From Desmodus rotundus (taxonomy: Eukaryota > Chordata > Mammalia > Chiroptera > Phyllostomidae), in the NCBI RefSeq assembly GCF_022682495.2, contig NC_071393.1, forward strand, positions 98,507,010-98,571,009: a stretch of DNA of 64,000 bases, in the 5' to 3' direction. Under the pieces are notes generated by a model, which saw only the letters and a program-made list of their open reading frames with translations, made no database searches and had not been told where the DNA came from. The translations under genes were made by a program, and so were the position numbers. Below are positions 1 to 11,699 of the stretch, piece by piece. Numbering within the stretch: the stretch's first letter is position 1; each line of letters begins with the position of its first letter.

Positions 1-782
1 TAATGTATAAATTGTTTTCCTAAGAGTCTACACTTATTGGCACTCCACCTAAATGTGGATATCTCTTAACTTGCATAACTTTAGTTACTTGTGAGGTCAA
101 ATAGTGTTCCATGTTATTTAGTATCTGATACTTGCTCATAAACAACCTATATTTTCCCTATAAAGTCTCTGAATGAGTTCCTTATGCAATATATACCATT
201 CTGTCTATCATATTAGAAGAACAAGTTCCCCATTCTATTGATTTTCTTTTTAACTTTAAATTTAAAAGTTTAAATTTTAGCCCAATTTATCTTTTCCTTC
301 AAAATATTAAAAACCCTGTAGAAGTCTCTCAATTTTTTTCCTCAGAGGTAATTTATCCTAAAATGCAAATGATAATTACACGAAGCATAACTACCTCTTT
401 ATCCCTTGAGGTTAAAAAAAAAAAAAAAAAAAAAAGTAAAAGAAGTGGAAAAAAACCCCACCATGATGAAAGAATAAATAATCTAATCTGTATTCTATCA
501 TTTGTTTATAATTCTACTTAAAACCAAAAAAAAGAAACAAGTTTAATTGATGGAAGAATCAAAGTAAAGATTTAAAAAGACTTCAGACAGTATAGAGTAT
601 TCCCTCCCTATTGTTTTAGAATAGCAATACAAGGGGGGGGGGGTTGGGTGAGATTATCCTTAAGTCAAGTCCCTTTACTATTTTACCATACTTGATAATG
701 AGCTTGGAATACTTAAGTGTTCAGTATCTCACTCTCCAATAAGACCTATTAATAATTGCATAATTGTAAACAGTGAGAACAC

Positions 783-914
783 CTCATTGGATGAAGATCA
801 AACATAGGTGGTTGAAGTTCTCCAAGTTCAATTGCTGTTATTCCTACTGCCCAGATATCACAGAGTTGGTTGTAGCCACCATTTTTTTCTACTGCTGCAA
901 CTTCTGGGGCCATC
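783..914 (-). CDS. MAP4K5: MAP4K5 coding exon 9 (residues 182-224)
   Basis: This 132-nt exon begins with the last base of Trp181 and reads [20 protein letters not shown] through [16 protein letters not shown] to FDLHPM, then two bases of Arg225. It has the APE motif, the alphaF DIWAVGI signature with its invariant Asp, and the following ELGELQPP segment. The acceptor is CCTTCTAG|G and the donor is GAG|GTGTTC. The reading must continue in an exon left of position 1; I found no exon matching the next family segment (RALFLMSKSNF) in 1-782. Confidence 0.97.
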
Positions 915-1582
915 CTAGAAGGAATCAGTGAATATATCATTTTTACTTTTTAGAAATGATATAAAATCTGCTACTTTTGTTATATTTACTAGACTTCTTG
1001 GAGGAAAAGCAGCTAAGTGGCATTTGCTGAGAAAGAAGAAACTTTACTAGAAAAGACTTATGAAGACCTCATACATACAGACACACACACTCTTTACATT
1101 TATTTAAAAATCTTAAACCTTCTCTTCTGAATACTGGTGCTCTGAGGAAAAATCAAACTGTCTTATTTAGTTTCTGTTATAAGAATCTTGTTATATAATA
1201 TGTGACAAGAACACCTAAGTCCCCATGGAGGTCAGAGATGTGACCAGAGAGTCCACGATGGGTGAAGTAAAGCAGAGTGTGTGCCACTCTTCAGACAGAA
1301 TAGAGCTTAAGATAAACACAGAAGACATATATACTAGGGAGCTAATAACTAGTATCTAGAATAGCAAGGGAACAAAAAAGTGGTAATTTTGATTAAGAAG
1401 AGTGTTCACAGGGGAGGACAGTCTGAGGAGGGAAAGACACCGAGGAGGGAAGAGGCTGAGGAGGAAAATAGGCATGTGATGAATAGAATTTTGTAGGTAG
1501 TGTAACTCCCCTGTTTTCTTTTAACTTTATTTAAATGATATTTATTGGGGCTTTTCTTCTATTGTTAAAAGTGTTATGTGTT

Positions 1583-1779
1583 GCCCTGGCTGGTGTGGCT
1601 CCATGGATTGAGCGCTGGCCTGCGAACTGAAAGGTTGCTGGTTCAATTCCCAGTCAAGGCACATGCCTGGGTTTCAGGCAAGGTCCCCAGTCACAGGCAT
1701 GTGAGAGGTGACCTATTGATGTTTCTCTCCCTCTCTTTCTCCATCCCTTCCCCTATCTCTAAAAATAAATATGTATATT
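1583..1779 (+). mobile_element. VES SINE
   Basis: tRNA-derived head (GCCCTGGCTGGTGTGGC...), B-box-like GGTTCAATTCCC, then a pyrimidine-rich CTCTCCCTCTC tail and A-rich end. Flanked by an imperfect 18-bp duplication (1565-1582 and 1780-1797, TTAAAAGTG shared). It lies in MAP4K5 intron 8. Confidence 0.93.
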
Positions 1780-1799
1780 TTAAAAGTGGTACCTGTTGA

Positions 1800-3250
1800 C
1801 TGAAGAGAATTTGGAATATACGAAAAAATATGGAAGACAACAAGTTAAAAGATTATCCCACTCAAAGAGAACCACTGTTTCACATATTTTCACCCATAAA
1901 TTTAAAACACATACATGTCTTCTATAAAAATATTATATTGCATATGCTATTTTTAATCCTACTTCTTTTATTATCATTATGTAATAAACCTATCCACTGA
2001 CCATTCATGTTTTACAACAGGATTTTTAAGACCAGCAATTTATTTCATTGATTTGAACGAATGTACATAATTTCTTTAACTAATTTTCCATATGTATATA
2101 CTCCCTCTATTTTTCATAATTAATTTGATAAAACTTGTAACATATAAATCTGTATGTCTCTTTGATAAATTAATACAAGCAGAACTGAGATTAGAACATA
2201 AACATTACTTAAGGTTTTTGAAAAACATTATTGCCAAATTATCTTTCAAAACTGTTCTACCAATTTCCACTTTCATTGTCAAATATTTAGTGATAGTAAC
2301 AGGTATTATCCAGGATTCCAAATATTTTTTGGGATAACAGAATGTTACTGTTTATTGAATTTGCATCACTGGGGGAAACAGTTTTCATATTTTATGATAA
2401 CTTATATGCCTTATTTTAGTAACTGTTTCTAAGGAACATTCTTTTTATTGATTTAAAGATTAAGACCTAGATTGTCATAGTTTAGCCACTACTTCCTGGT
2501 TTGTAACCTGCCTTTCCCTTTTAAGCTGGTGGACATATCATAGTTTAAATTTTCTATAGTTGAATCTACCAAATTTTCCCTTATACCTTTTATGCTCTTA
2601 TTCCAAAAAAGATTTACTCAACTTTTAAAGCAGATAGTCACTGATATTTCTTTCGGTTTTACTTTTATAATTGACTATTTCCATATACAACTTATTTTGA
2701 TATTAGTATGAGGTATGGAGTTACTTAAATTTCTTTCCAAATAATAAGAAATCCAACCTTTCATCAAACTTTAAATGAGACCATTTATAATATTCACTAA
2801 ATGACTTTACATACTGAAATTTACTACTAGGCTTTCTATTATATTTCAATTATCTGTCTTCATTAATAAGAGTAGGTTTTAGGAAGATTATTTTGTCAGT
2901 AATTGGAAGGATGCATTAAGAGGAGGGTGGCTGGGGAAGACGCATGGTAGAGTAGGACGCATGAGTTTTAACAAACAGCAAAGTTCTAGATTAAAATAGA
3001 AGCAATACCAAAAGAAAGGGTAATTAAATGACAAGAGACTATGTAATATGAGTCTTTCTTTTGAAAATCTCATACCAATGAGAGCTCTCAACACAAGATT
3101 CCTGAGATGATAGGAATTGTTAGCACTTTAACACAGATAATGCTGGACAATAAAAGTAAGTATCACAGTTTCCCAACCCAATTAGAACTATGATGGCATC
3201 AAGGCACATGCAAGCCTTCAAATTCGTAAAGAAATGAAAATGCACAAAAT
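1800..3250. other. MAP4K5 intron 8 remainder, no clear features
   Basis: AT-rich intron. Parts of 1800-2700 resemble very old antisense L1 sequence, but the match is too weak to classify. Nothing else is seen. Confidence 0.4.
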
Positions 3251-3271
3251 TCAATCATAATTATGTCTTAC

Positions 3272-3344
3272 CAATAAGGGGTGCCAATGAAAGATTTTCT
3301 CTTTGCAATAGTAGCTGTTATTTTTGCAGCTACACCAAAGTCAG
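3272..3344 (-). CDS. MAP4K5: MAP4K5 coding exon 8 (residues 157-180, activation loop)
   Basis: This 73-nt exon completes Ala157 and begins [18 protein letters not shown]; it ends GTPYW with Trp181 split across the junction. It holds the Mg-binding DFG (158-160) and the activation segment, with Ser174 and Thr178 in the STE20 consensus [10 protein letters not shown]. The acceptor is CCCACCAG|CT and the donor is TTG|GTAAGA. Confidence 0.98.
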
Positions 3345-4208
3345 CTGGTGGGGAAAAAATAGAACAAAAAATTTTAGTTCTTTTCAGTAAAAGCACTCAC
3401 ATTTCTAAGCATCACCCTTAGGTATGGCGTTACTAATAATTCAGACAGTTAATACTAGGGAAGTGTAAAAAATTGAATATCTAAATCCCTACTTGCCTGG
3501 CTTATAACACACTCAATACAAGAAAATAATACTAGCACTTTACTAGAGTAAAAATATACTATATTAAGAACAAAATTAGTAAAAATATTTCATTACAAGC
3601 ACATTAAAGTTAATTTGGAAAAAAAGCAAAAAAAAAAAAAAAAAGCCCCACCCACCTGAATTCCTTTTATTCTAATACAACCAGGTTAGTATATACTTTG
3701 GTGCTATTATAAAAAAGTTGTTTGTTTCTTTTGAGTGCATCCTGGTGGGAAGGAGGGAGGTAGGCTTCGGCTCAGCAAAAAGTTCTTTTTTCTATGTATA
3801 AACTTTTTATTGTTGCTGCTAAACTTGGATGCAAAAAACTAAATACACATATAGTTCATTTTGTCACTTAACAGACCAGGGGATTTTACTCTTGCTCTTC
3901 TTAACTATTAATTTTGATAACTGAATAATGTTCTTTAAGTGGATTTATCACAACTTAATAGTTTTTCTAAAGCTAGAACTATATTCTAATTTTTCTATTA
4001 TATATAAATGTTACGATTAATACATCTATAAATATGGATTTTTCAATCTTTTGGATTGATCTCCTTAAACTGAGTCTCTAAAAGTAAAATTACTGGGTCA
4101 AAAAGTTAACATTACTGTGGCTCTTCATATGACTATTAAACTTGTATGATGTTAAATTTAAATTTTATTAAAATTTGGGAAAAATGTTAGAAACTTGAAA
4201 TAACATAC

Positions 4209-4251
4209 CTAATTTCACATCACCATGATCTGTCAATAAAATATTTGCACC
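4209..4251 (-). CDS. MAP4K5: MAP4K5 coding exon 7 (residues 143-156)
   Basis: This 43-nt exon reads GANILLTDHGDVKL and ends one base into the next codon. Asn145 is the Mg-binding catalytic-loop asparagine that pairs with DFG. The acceptor is GTCTTAG|GG and the donor is TAG|GTATGT. Confidence 0.97.
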
Positions 4252-4335
4252 CTAAGACAAAAATACAAACACTAATTATCATCGTAAAATTCCTTCCAAT
4301 AATATTATCAATTTAAACATACTAAATAAACTTAC

Positions 4336-4383
4336 TTTGATATCTCTATGCATTTTGCCTTTAGTATGCAAATAGGCAAGACC
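4336..4383 (-). CDS. MAP4K5: MAP4K5 coding exon 6 (residues 127-142, catalytic loop)
   Basis: This 48-nt exon, exactly 16 codons in phase 0 at both ends, reads GLAYLHTKGKMHRDIK. It contains the catalytic HRD (Asp140) and the catalytic-loop Lys142. The acceptor is CTTTAG|GG and the donor is AAA|GTAAGT. It is separated from exon 7 by an intron of only 84 bp. Confidence 0.98.
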
Positions 4384-4684
4384 CTAAAGTTAAAAAGAAA
4401 AAAAAAAGGTAGCATTAGCAAAACTAGAAATTTGACACCTAAATTTTCTGCTAGAATTCTTATTGAATGAGAGAAATGTAAATGTCTGTTTTTTGGAGGG
4501 GAATCCTAGATGAGTTTCTTTTTACTAGTCAATGTTTACTACATTGTAAGATTTCAAATTCATTTTCTGATAAAAATCTGAAATATTTTACCATAACACC
4601 ATCACCACAATGAATAAAATGAACATATCCATTGCTCTCAAAAGTTCTTCCACACATAAACACTAATCTTTCTTCTTTTTCACT

Positions 4685-5270
4685 AAAATATATTTATTAG
4701 ACAAAATTCACATATAAAAGCTGAGTAACAAACAATACAACGAATCTCTACGTACCCATCACCTACACTTAACAACTGTGAAATCATGGCCAATCTTGTT
4801 TCATCTTCACTCACCACACACTTCCCTCCACCACCACATTATTTTTAAGCCCCATATTTAATATAATTTCATTCTCTAAGGCAGTGACTTTTAAAAAATA
4901 TATAACCACAATAATATTAAGCCTCATAATTAACAATTCTTTAATATGATCAAATATCTAGTGTTCACGATTGTTTAAAATGGGATCCAAACAAGGTTCG
5001 TACACTGCTATATGTGGAGATGACTCCCACGTCTCTTTCAATCTATAGGATGGATCCTCTGCCATTTTATTACTCTTTCCTTGTAAGTTTTTGTTAAAGA
5101 AAGTGCTGTTATCCTGTGCAGTCTCCCAGTATTTGACTTTTTGCCAGTTACATCCTACTGATGTTGGTTTACATGTTCCTCTGACCCTGTGTATTACCAG
5201 TAAATGAGCACTTATATCTAAGTTCTTGATGAAGTTCAAGACTACATTATTTTGGCAAAGTTACTTCATG
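4685..5270 (-). mobile_element. Ancient L1 (L1M-type) 3'-region relic, reverse orientation
   Basis: Contains the recognisable segments CATGGCCAATCTTGTTTCAT, GGGATCCAAACAAGG and ACATGTTCCTCTG, which occur in old mammalian L1 3' regions in this orientation. It is degenerate and non-coding and lies within MAP4K5 intron 5. Confidence 0.6.
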
Positions 5271-5559
5271 GGTGGTGCCGTATCACAGTCCAGTTGGGAG
5301 AGACTGAAAAAACATTCTGAACTACAGAACTAAGAAGGAACAAAGAGAGCACTAAAGAATTACAGTAGCAGCAATAAAGAAAGCTGCTACCAAAACTCTG
5401 GAAAATCAGGGAGCAAGGGAGAGAAGATGCTGGAATTATTAATACTTAGAAGCCAGGAAAAAGAGTCCTATGGAACTGAAATTCAGACTGCTGATGTCCA
5501 TTAGAAATTACACATCTGGCTGTCTCTTAGTGATATTAACAGCCACTGATGCTGATCTA

Positions 5560-8500
5560 CTTTCTGTAACTATAGATTATTTCTGAGTTTTCTATAAAAG
5601 AAATCATATAGTGCATTCTTCTTTGTCTGGATCTTTCACAATAATTAATGTGACAGTCCTTGTCAATGTGTGTATCAATAGTTCATGCTTCGTTATTACT
5701 GAGCAGGAAGTCCATCATATGGATATACCAAAATTTGTTCATCCATTCACCTGTTGATAGACATTTGGGTTGTTTCCAGTTTTTGGCTATTACAAATAAA
5801 GGTGCTACAAAGATTCAAGTACAGTCATATGATTTTTCCCACTTGGGTAAATACATAGCAGTATAACAGCTGGATCATATGGTGGTACAAGTTAAACTTC
5901 TGGTGACTGTCAAACTGTTTTCCAAAGCTACTGTACTGTGTTACATTGAAACCGGGAGTGTATGAGAATTCCTGTTAATTCACATCCTCACCAACCTTCC
6001 TAACATCAGTCTTTTAAATTATAACCATTCTAATTGGTGTGTAGTGGTATCACACTGTGGTTTTAATACACACTTTTCTAATAACTAATGATGATTAGCA
6101 TCTTTTCCATCCATATGTCTTCTTTGATGAGGTGTCTGGTTAAATCTTTTGTCCCATTTGCTTAATGGGTTGCTGTTGTCTTATTATTGAGTTTTGACAG
6201 TTTTGTATATACTCTAGATACAAGTCCTTGATCAGATATATTATTTGCAAATTTCTTGTTTTAGTCTGCAGCTTGTCCTTTTAGTGTCTTAACAGTGCTG
6301 CTTGAAGAGGAGAGTTTTTAGTTTTGAGAAAGTCTAATTTACCAAGTTTTTCTTTTATATGTCATGCTTCTCATGTTATGTCTGAAAAGACTTTGCTTAA
6401 CTCAAATTTTTACCTATGTTCTCTTCCAGAATTTCTACTTTTAGGTTTTACGTTTAGGTTTATGAGATTTTTATATATGGTGTGAAGTACGGCTGGAAGT
6501 TCATCTGCTTGCATATGGACGTCCAATCATTTCAGTACCAAGTATTGAAAAGCCTGTTCTTTCCCCACTGAATTATCTGTTACACCTCTGTCAAAATCAC
6601 TAGTCTGTATATGGACTTATTTCTGGTCTTTCTATTCTATTCCCCTGAACTACTTATCCACCCTTTATGCCAATGCTACTATGATTTGATTAGTGTAGTT
6701 TTATAAGTTTTCAAATTGCTACTATAGACTCCAAATTTTGTTCTTTTTGTTTGTCTATTCCAGATCCTTTCTATTTTCACAGGAATCTTAGAATCAGCTT
6801 TGTGGAACAAAAGTTTCCTTGACTGGAACTGCATTGAATCGATAGGTCAGTTTGGGAAGATCTACCACCCTACTATACTGAGTTTTCTGATCTATGAATA
6901 TAGCATAGTCCCCCATTTTCTTTAGGTCTTCTTTAATTTCTCTCAGCAGTTTTATAGTTTTCAGTACACAGGTATTTATGCACCTTTTGTGATACATGAA
7001 TATCCCTAAGAATGTCATATTTTTGTTACTGTAATTGGTATTTTTTAAATTTTCATTTCTGAATGTCTGGTGCTAGCGTATAGATACCCAATTGATTTTG
7101 TATATTGACCTTGAATCCTGCAATCTTTCTAGTTATACTTAATAGCTCTAGTAGATAGTTTGTAAAATAGATTCTTTTCCATTTTCTAGATACATAATTG
7201 TATAGATTGTGAATAAGGACTGCTCATTTCTTACTTTCTAATATGGGTGCACTTTATTTCATCATTTTTTTTCCTTTTTGCAATAGCCAAAATCTCTAGC
7301 ACAATGTTGAAAAGTGGTGAGAGCAGACACCTTGCTTTGTTTGATGGACCTTGGGGGAAAGCATCTAGTCTTTACTATTAATGACTCAGCTGTAGGTTTT
7401 TCATAGGTACTCTTTGTGAGGCTGAACAAGTTCTGTTCTATTCCCAGTATGCTAAAAATTTTCATCACAAATGAATGTTGGATTTTGCTAAATGCTTTTT
7501 CTCTCTCTAGATGATATGTGGTTTTTCTTTTTGTTTGCTAATGTGGACAATTACGTGAAATGATTTTTGAGTGTTAAAACAATACTGCATTCTAGGATAA
7601 CGCCCTCCCCACCCTGTTCATGCAGTATTATTTTTTAAATATAATGTTGGATTGCTTTTGTGAAACCGTTTAATTTCCTTTTTATGTTTATGAAGAATAT
7701 TGGTCTGTAATTTTGTTCTCTTGTAATGTGATTTTGGCTTCAGATCAGTGCTGGCCCCTAAAATGATCTGGGAGGTATTCTCTAGTCTTCAGTTTTCTAG
7801 AAGAGTTTATGTGGAATTGGCATTATTTCTTTCTTAAATGTTTGATAGAATTTTTCTATGACATTATCTAGCTTGCAGATTTATTTGTGGGAATATATAT
7901 ACACTATTGAGATGATTTCTAATTGAGCAAGCTTTGACAGTTCGTGTCTCTCAAGGAAATTGTCTATTTTACCTAAGTTGTAGGCTTTTTTTTTAACGAC
8001 TTTATTTATATTTAGAGAAGGGGGAGGGAGAAAGAGAAGGAGGGAAACATCTATCTGCTGCCTCGAATATGTGCCCCAACTGGGGGACTAAACAGTAACC
8101 TAGGCAAGTGCCCTGACTGGGAATAGAACCCGCAACCTTTTGCTTTGCAAGACCATGCTCAACCAATTCAGCCACACCCGTCAGGGCTAAGTTGTAGGCT
8201 TCATTGGCATAAGCTGTTCTTAAAATTCCTTGGGTACTAATTATCCTTGTATCCTCTTAATATTGGTAGATTATATCATAATACTGTAGTAATTTATGTC
8301 TTCTTTTATTTTTCTTGATCAATCTGGCTAGAGGTTTATTAATTTTATTAATCTCAAAAATCATATTTTTGTTTAATCAATTTTCTCATGTTTTCTGCTT
8401 TCTATTTAATTGATTTCCACTCATTATTTCCTTTCTCTGATACTTTGTGTTCAACTTGCTCATCTTTATCAAGTTTCTTAAGGTGGAAATTGAGGATATT

Positions 8501-9295
8501 GATATCAGACCTTTCTTTCTAAAAGTTAAACCCCTCTTTAGTGTTATAAACTTCTGTCTAAATACTGCCTTAGCAGCATCCCAAATTTTGATGTGCTGTG
8601 TTTTCATTTCATTTGGTTCAAAATACTTTTTAGTTTCTCTTTTAATTTCTTCTTTGACCCATAGGTTACTTTTCAGTTTCCACATATTTGAAGGTATTCC
8701 AGAAATACTTGTTAATTTCTAATTTAATTGTATGTGACCAGAGAATATTATTTTGTATCACTTAAATACTTTTAAATGTATTGAGACATATTTTATGGCC
8801 CCAAATATGGTCTATGGTGGTAAATGCTCTGTGGGCACTTAAAAAGCATGTGTATCCCACTGTTGTTGGGCTCAAATGTCAGTGATCGGTTGGTTGTGTT
8901 GTTCAAGTCTTCAATATTCTTACTGATCTTCTGCCTCTTTGTTCTGCAGAAGTATTGGGAGAGCAGTACTGAACTGTGCATTAATCTATTTCTCCTCGCA
9001 GCTCTACTGGTTTTTGCTCACTTATTTTGAAGCTGAGTTTTATTAAGAGCATAAACATTTAGGATTGTTATGTCTTTTGATGAAATGACCTTCTTTAGTA
9101 ATAGTCTTTGCTCTGAAGTCTACTTTGTCTGATATTAATACGGTCACTCTGGCTTTGTTTTGAATAGTCAGTATGGTATATTTATTTCTTTTCTTTTACT
9201 TTCAACCTATTTGTCTTTATATAAGTATTTTCTCGTAGGCAGCATCTAGTTGGATTTTGCTTTTTCCATTCTGACAATCTCTGTCCTTTTTTCTT
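5560..9295 (-). mobile_element. Old L1 (ORF2 region and 3' part), reverse orientation, interrupted by a VES SINE
   Basis: The plus strand carries the antisense of L1 ORF2, for example CACCTGTTGATAGACATTTG at about 5750 and the GAAGTCTACTTTGTCTGATA segment near 9115. Reading frames on the minus strand are broken by many stops. A VES SINE with a 15-bp duplication splits it at 7988-8187, showing that the L1 is older than the SINE. Confidence 0.85.
7988..8187 (-). mobile_element. VES SINE inside the L1
   Basis: Reverse-oriented VES with its head at 8187. It is flanked by a perfect 15-bp target-site duplication CTAAGTTGTAGGCTT at 7973-7987 and 8187-8201 (the shared C may belong to either). Confidence 0.95.
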
Positions 9296-9840
9296 TTCAA
9301 AAAAAATTATTTAACAAAATTGTTTACATTTAAGGTGTACAACATGATTTGATATATATATACAATGAAATGATTATTTAAAGTAATTAACATATCATCT
9401 CCTTACATACTTGCTATGTTTTTTTTTAATGAGAGCACCTGAAATCTATTCTCTTAGCATATTTTTACTATTTAATACAGTATTATTAACTATTGTCATC
9501 ATGCTATACATAAGTAATCAGTCAATCTACATGACTTCAACTTCATACTCTTTGACCAATATCTCACCATTTCTCTCCCCTGCCTTCACCCAGTCCCTGG
9601 TAATACCATTCTAATTTCTGCATCTGTGAGTTCAACTAGATTCTACAGAAAATGTAGTACTTTTCTTTCCGTGCCTGGCTTATTTCACTTAGCAGAATGT
9701 CCTCCAGATTTAACTGTGTTGGCACAAATGACAGGATTCCCTTTTTTATTACTGAGTAACATATTCCATTACATGTGTGCATACACATGTGTGTGCATCA
9801 CACCTTCTTTACCATTCGTCTGTTGGCAGACACCAAATGT
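9296..9840 (-). mobile_element. L1 3'-end fragment, reverse orientation
   Basis: Antisense L1M 3' UTR and ORF2 end: GGTGTACAACATGATTTGAT near 9330 and CTTATTTCACTTAGCAGAAT near 9680. Probably a separate insertion from the L1 on its right-hand border at 9295, because 3'-UTR sequence follows internal ORF2 sequence directly. Confidence 0.75.
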
Positions 9841-11022
9841 GGATGTTTGTGAGCATAACAGAATTTTTAAAACTGGAACTAATCTTGGAGGTTATCCTTT
9901 CCAAAGAGTCATTTTATCCTCGGGGAACTAAAAATGAGAAGACGTTATGGTCATATACCAGGGCCAGAATGCAAACCCAAGTTTTTGTTCCCTTTCTGTC
10001 CTCTGTCCACTACTCATACAAGCAATGAACTTTGGAAATTAAAATGTAAAAAAATGAATGTCAATAATTCTCTGCTATGAATGTATGATTAGCTTTGTAT
10101 TTTATGTGGATACAAGGAATTTCTATGTTATGTGAATATTAAGAAATTATATATAAGTAAATTATATATACTTCTGTGTGTGTGTGAATACACATATATG
10201 AGAAACTTACTTGCATATATCTAACAATAAGAATGACATTGTGTATCTTTTAAAGCATGTAGAAACCAACTCTTTTCAAAATGACTAAAGCTTCCTCTGA
10301 AATCAGGTCAATCTCCCAGTTTCTAACATATGAGAGAGTATATAGAACATTAAGTTCACTTCTGAATAAACTGCACAATATAAGAAATGTAGGGAGAGAA
10401 ACATCAATTAACAATTATCTGTTGCAAATTACCAAAATTAAAAAAAAAAAAAACAAGCACTACAACTTAATCCCTCTTCCTAATTTAAATGCCTTAAAGT
10501 ATTATGAACAAAATAGCTAATTATTCATTTTCTCAATAAATAGTCTTTCAGGACACTGAAAAAATAATCAAATTGGGAGAAATGCTGCATACTCTTTATT
10601 CCTATGAAGATTCACAACCTACTTCAAACACACTAAAAAGCTCTCAAACTTGTACAGATCTGACATAAAGGAATAAAGAAATCCTTGCTTAATAGTGTTT
10701 ACCAAGCTCATAAAAAAGACTCTGCTTTCAATGACTCTTACTAATATCACACAGAACTATGATTTCCAGATACCTTTCTGGGTTATCACTATACTAATTT
10801 ATTTTCTTTTGGGGGGAAATGGCAAAAGACTACTGTGTACACTAGTATCAGCTTAAATGAATTCCTGTGAATCATTCATGAAAGAAATAACTAGGCTTAC
10901 AGAATTACAATATGAGAAGTTAACAGAAAAATTTGGTTTACTCTTTTGGGCAGATCCCCACTTTACAGTTATTAATTGTGAAATCAGAACTGCCTTTTTA
11001 GCTACATAAGCAAATGTAGTAC

Positions 11023-11078
11023 CTGTAAAGTTTCTCTGCATACATAGGCTATTTGCAATTCTGATAATGGTCCAGTAA
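11023..11078 (-). CDS. MAP4K5: MAP4K5 coding exon 5 (residues 108-126)
   Basis: This 56-nt exon completes Val108 and reads TGPLSELQIAYVCRETLQ, the alphaD-alphaE region of the kinase C-lobe. The acceptor is TTTCTAG|TT and the donor is CAG|GTACTA; it ends in phase 0. Confidence 0.97.
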
Positions 11079-11427
11079 CTAGAAAGAAAAAAAAGAAAGA
11101 CCACATTGTAATACATTTGAATACAACAGATTAAAAACAGTATACTTTTAAAATGACAAACTATTATAAAGCAACTTCTGTGTATGTTGTTGGGTTACTT
11201 CTCATCATGAACATAAATTGTCACTGTGATCAGAAAACAACAACAAGGAAAGATGAGAATTAGAAATATACTTTAAAAATGAAAGATTTACTCCATAACA
11301 ACTTTGGTCAGTGAAAATATTAAGCACCCCTTATGTGCAAAGCACATTAGTAAGCATCACAGGCTGTTCTATAGAAAGCAATGAACGTGATCTAAATCTT
11401 GAACAACTTTTCAGAAATACAGCAAGA

Positions 11428-11660
11428 GCCCTGCCTGGGTAGCTTAGTTGGTTGGAGCATCGTCCCATACACCAAAAGACTGCATTTGATCCCTGGTCAG
11501 GACTCAGATACCTAGGTTGCAGGTTTGATCCCCACTCGGGGCATGCATGGGAGGCAACCGATTCATGTTTCTCTCTCACATTGATGTTTCTCTCTTTCTC
11601 TTTCCTCTCTCTCTAAAACCAATAAAACATATCCTTGGGTGAGTAGTAAAAAAAAATAAA
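11428..11660 (+). mobile_element. VES SINE, older subtype
   Basis: Head GCCCTGCCTGGGTAGCTTAG with CAGTTGGTTGGAGC-type A-box region, a second GGTTTGATCCCC box, paired ATGTTTCTCTCTC motifs and the 3' end AATAAAACATATCC. Differs from the younger copies, which have GTGGATTGAGTGC in place of TTGGTTGGAGC. Confidence 0.9.
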
Positions 11661-11699
11661 GCAAAGAAATGAGAAAAACATATAATTAAATATAGCTAT

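Noticed and set aside
1..782. MAP4K5 exon 10
   Set aside because: No sequence encoding the expected RALFLMSKSNF segment is present; the gene continues beyond the left edge.
1578..1799. Plus-strand 73-codon ORF
   Set aside because: Lies over a VES SINE; the same WLVWLSGLSAGL-type peptide recurs in other VES copies (31492-31842, 49998-50279), so it is a repeat artefact.
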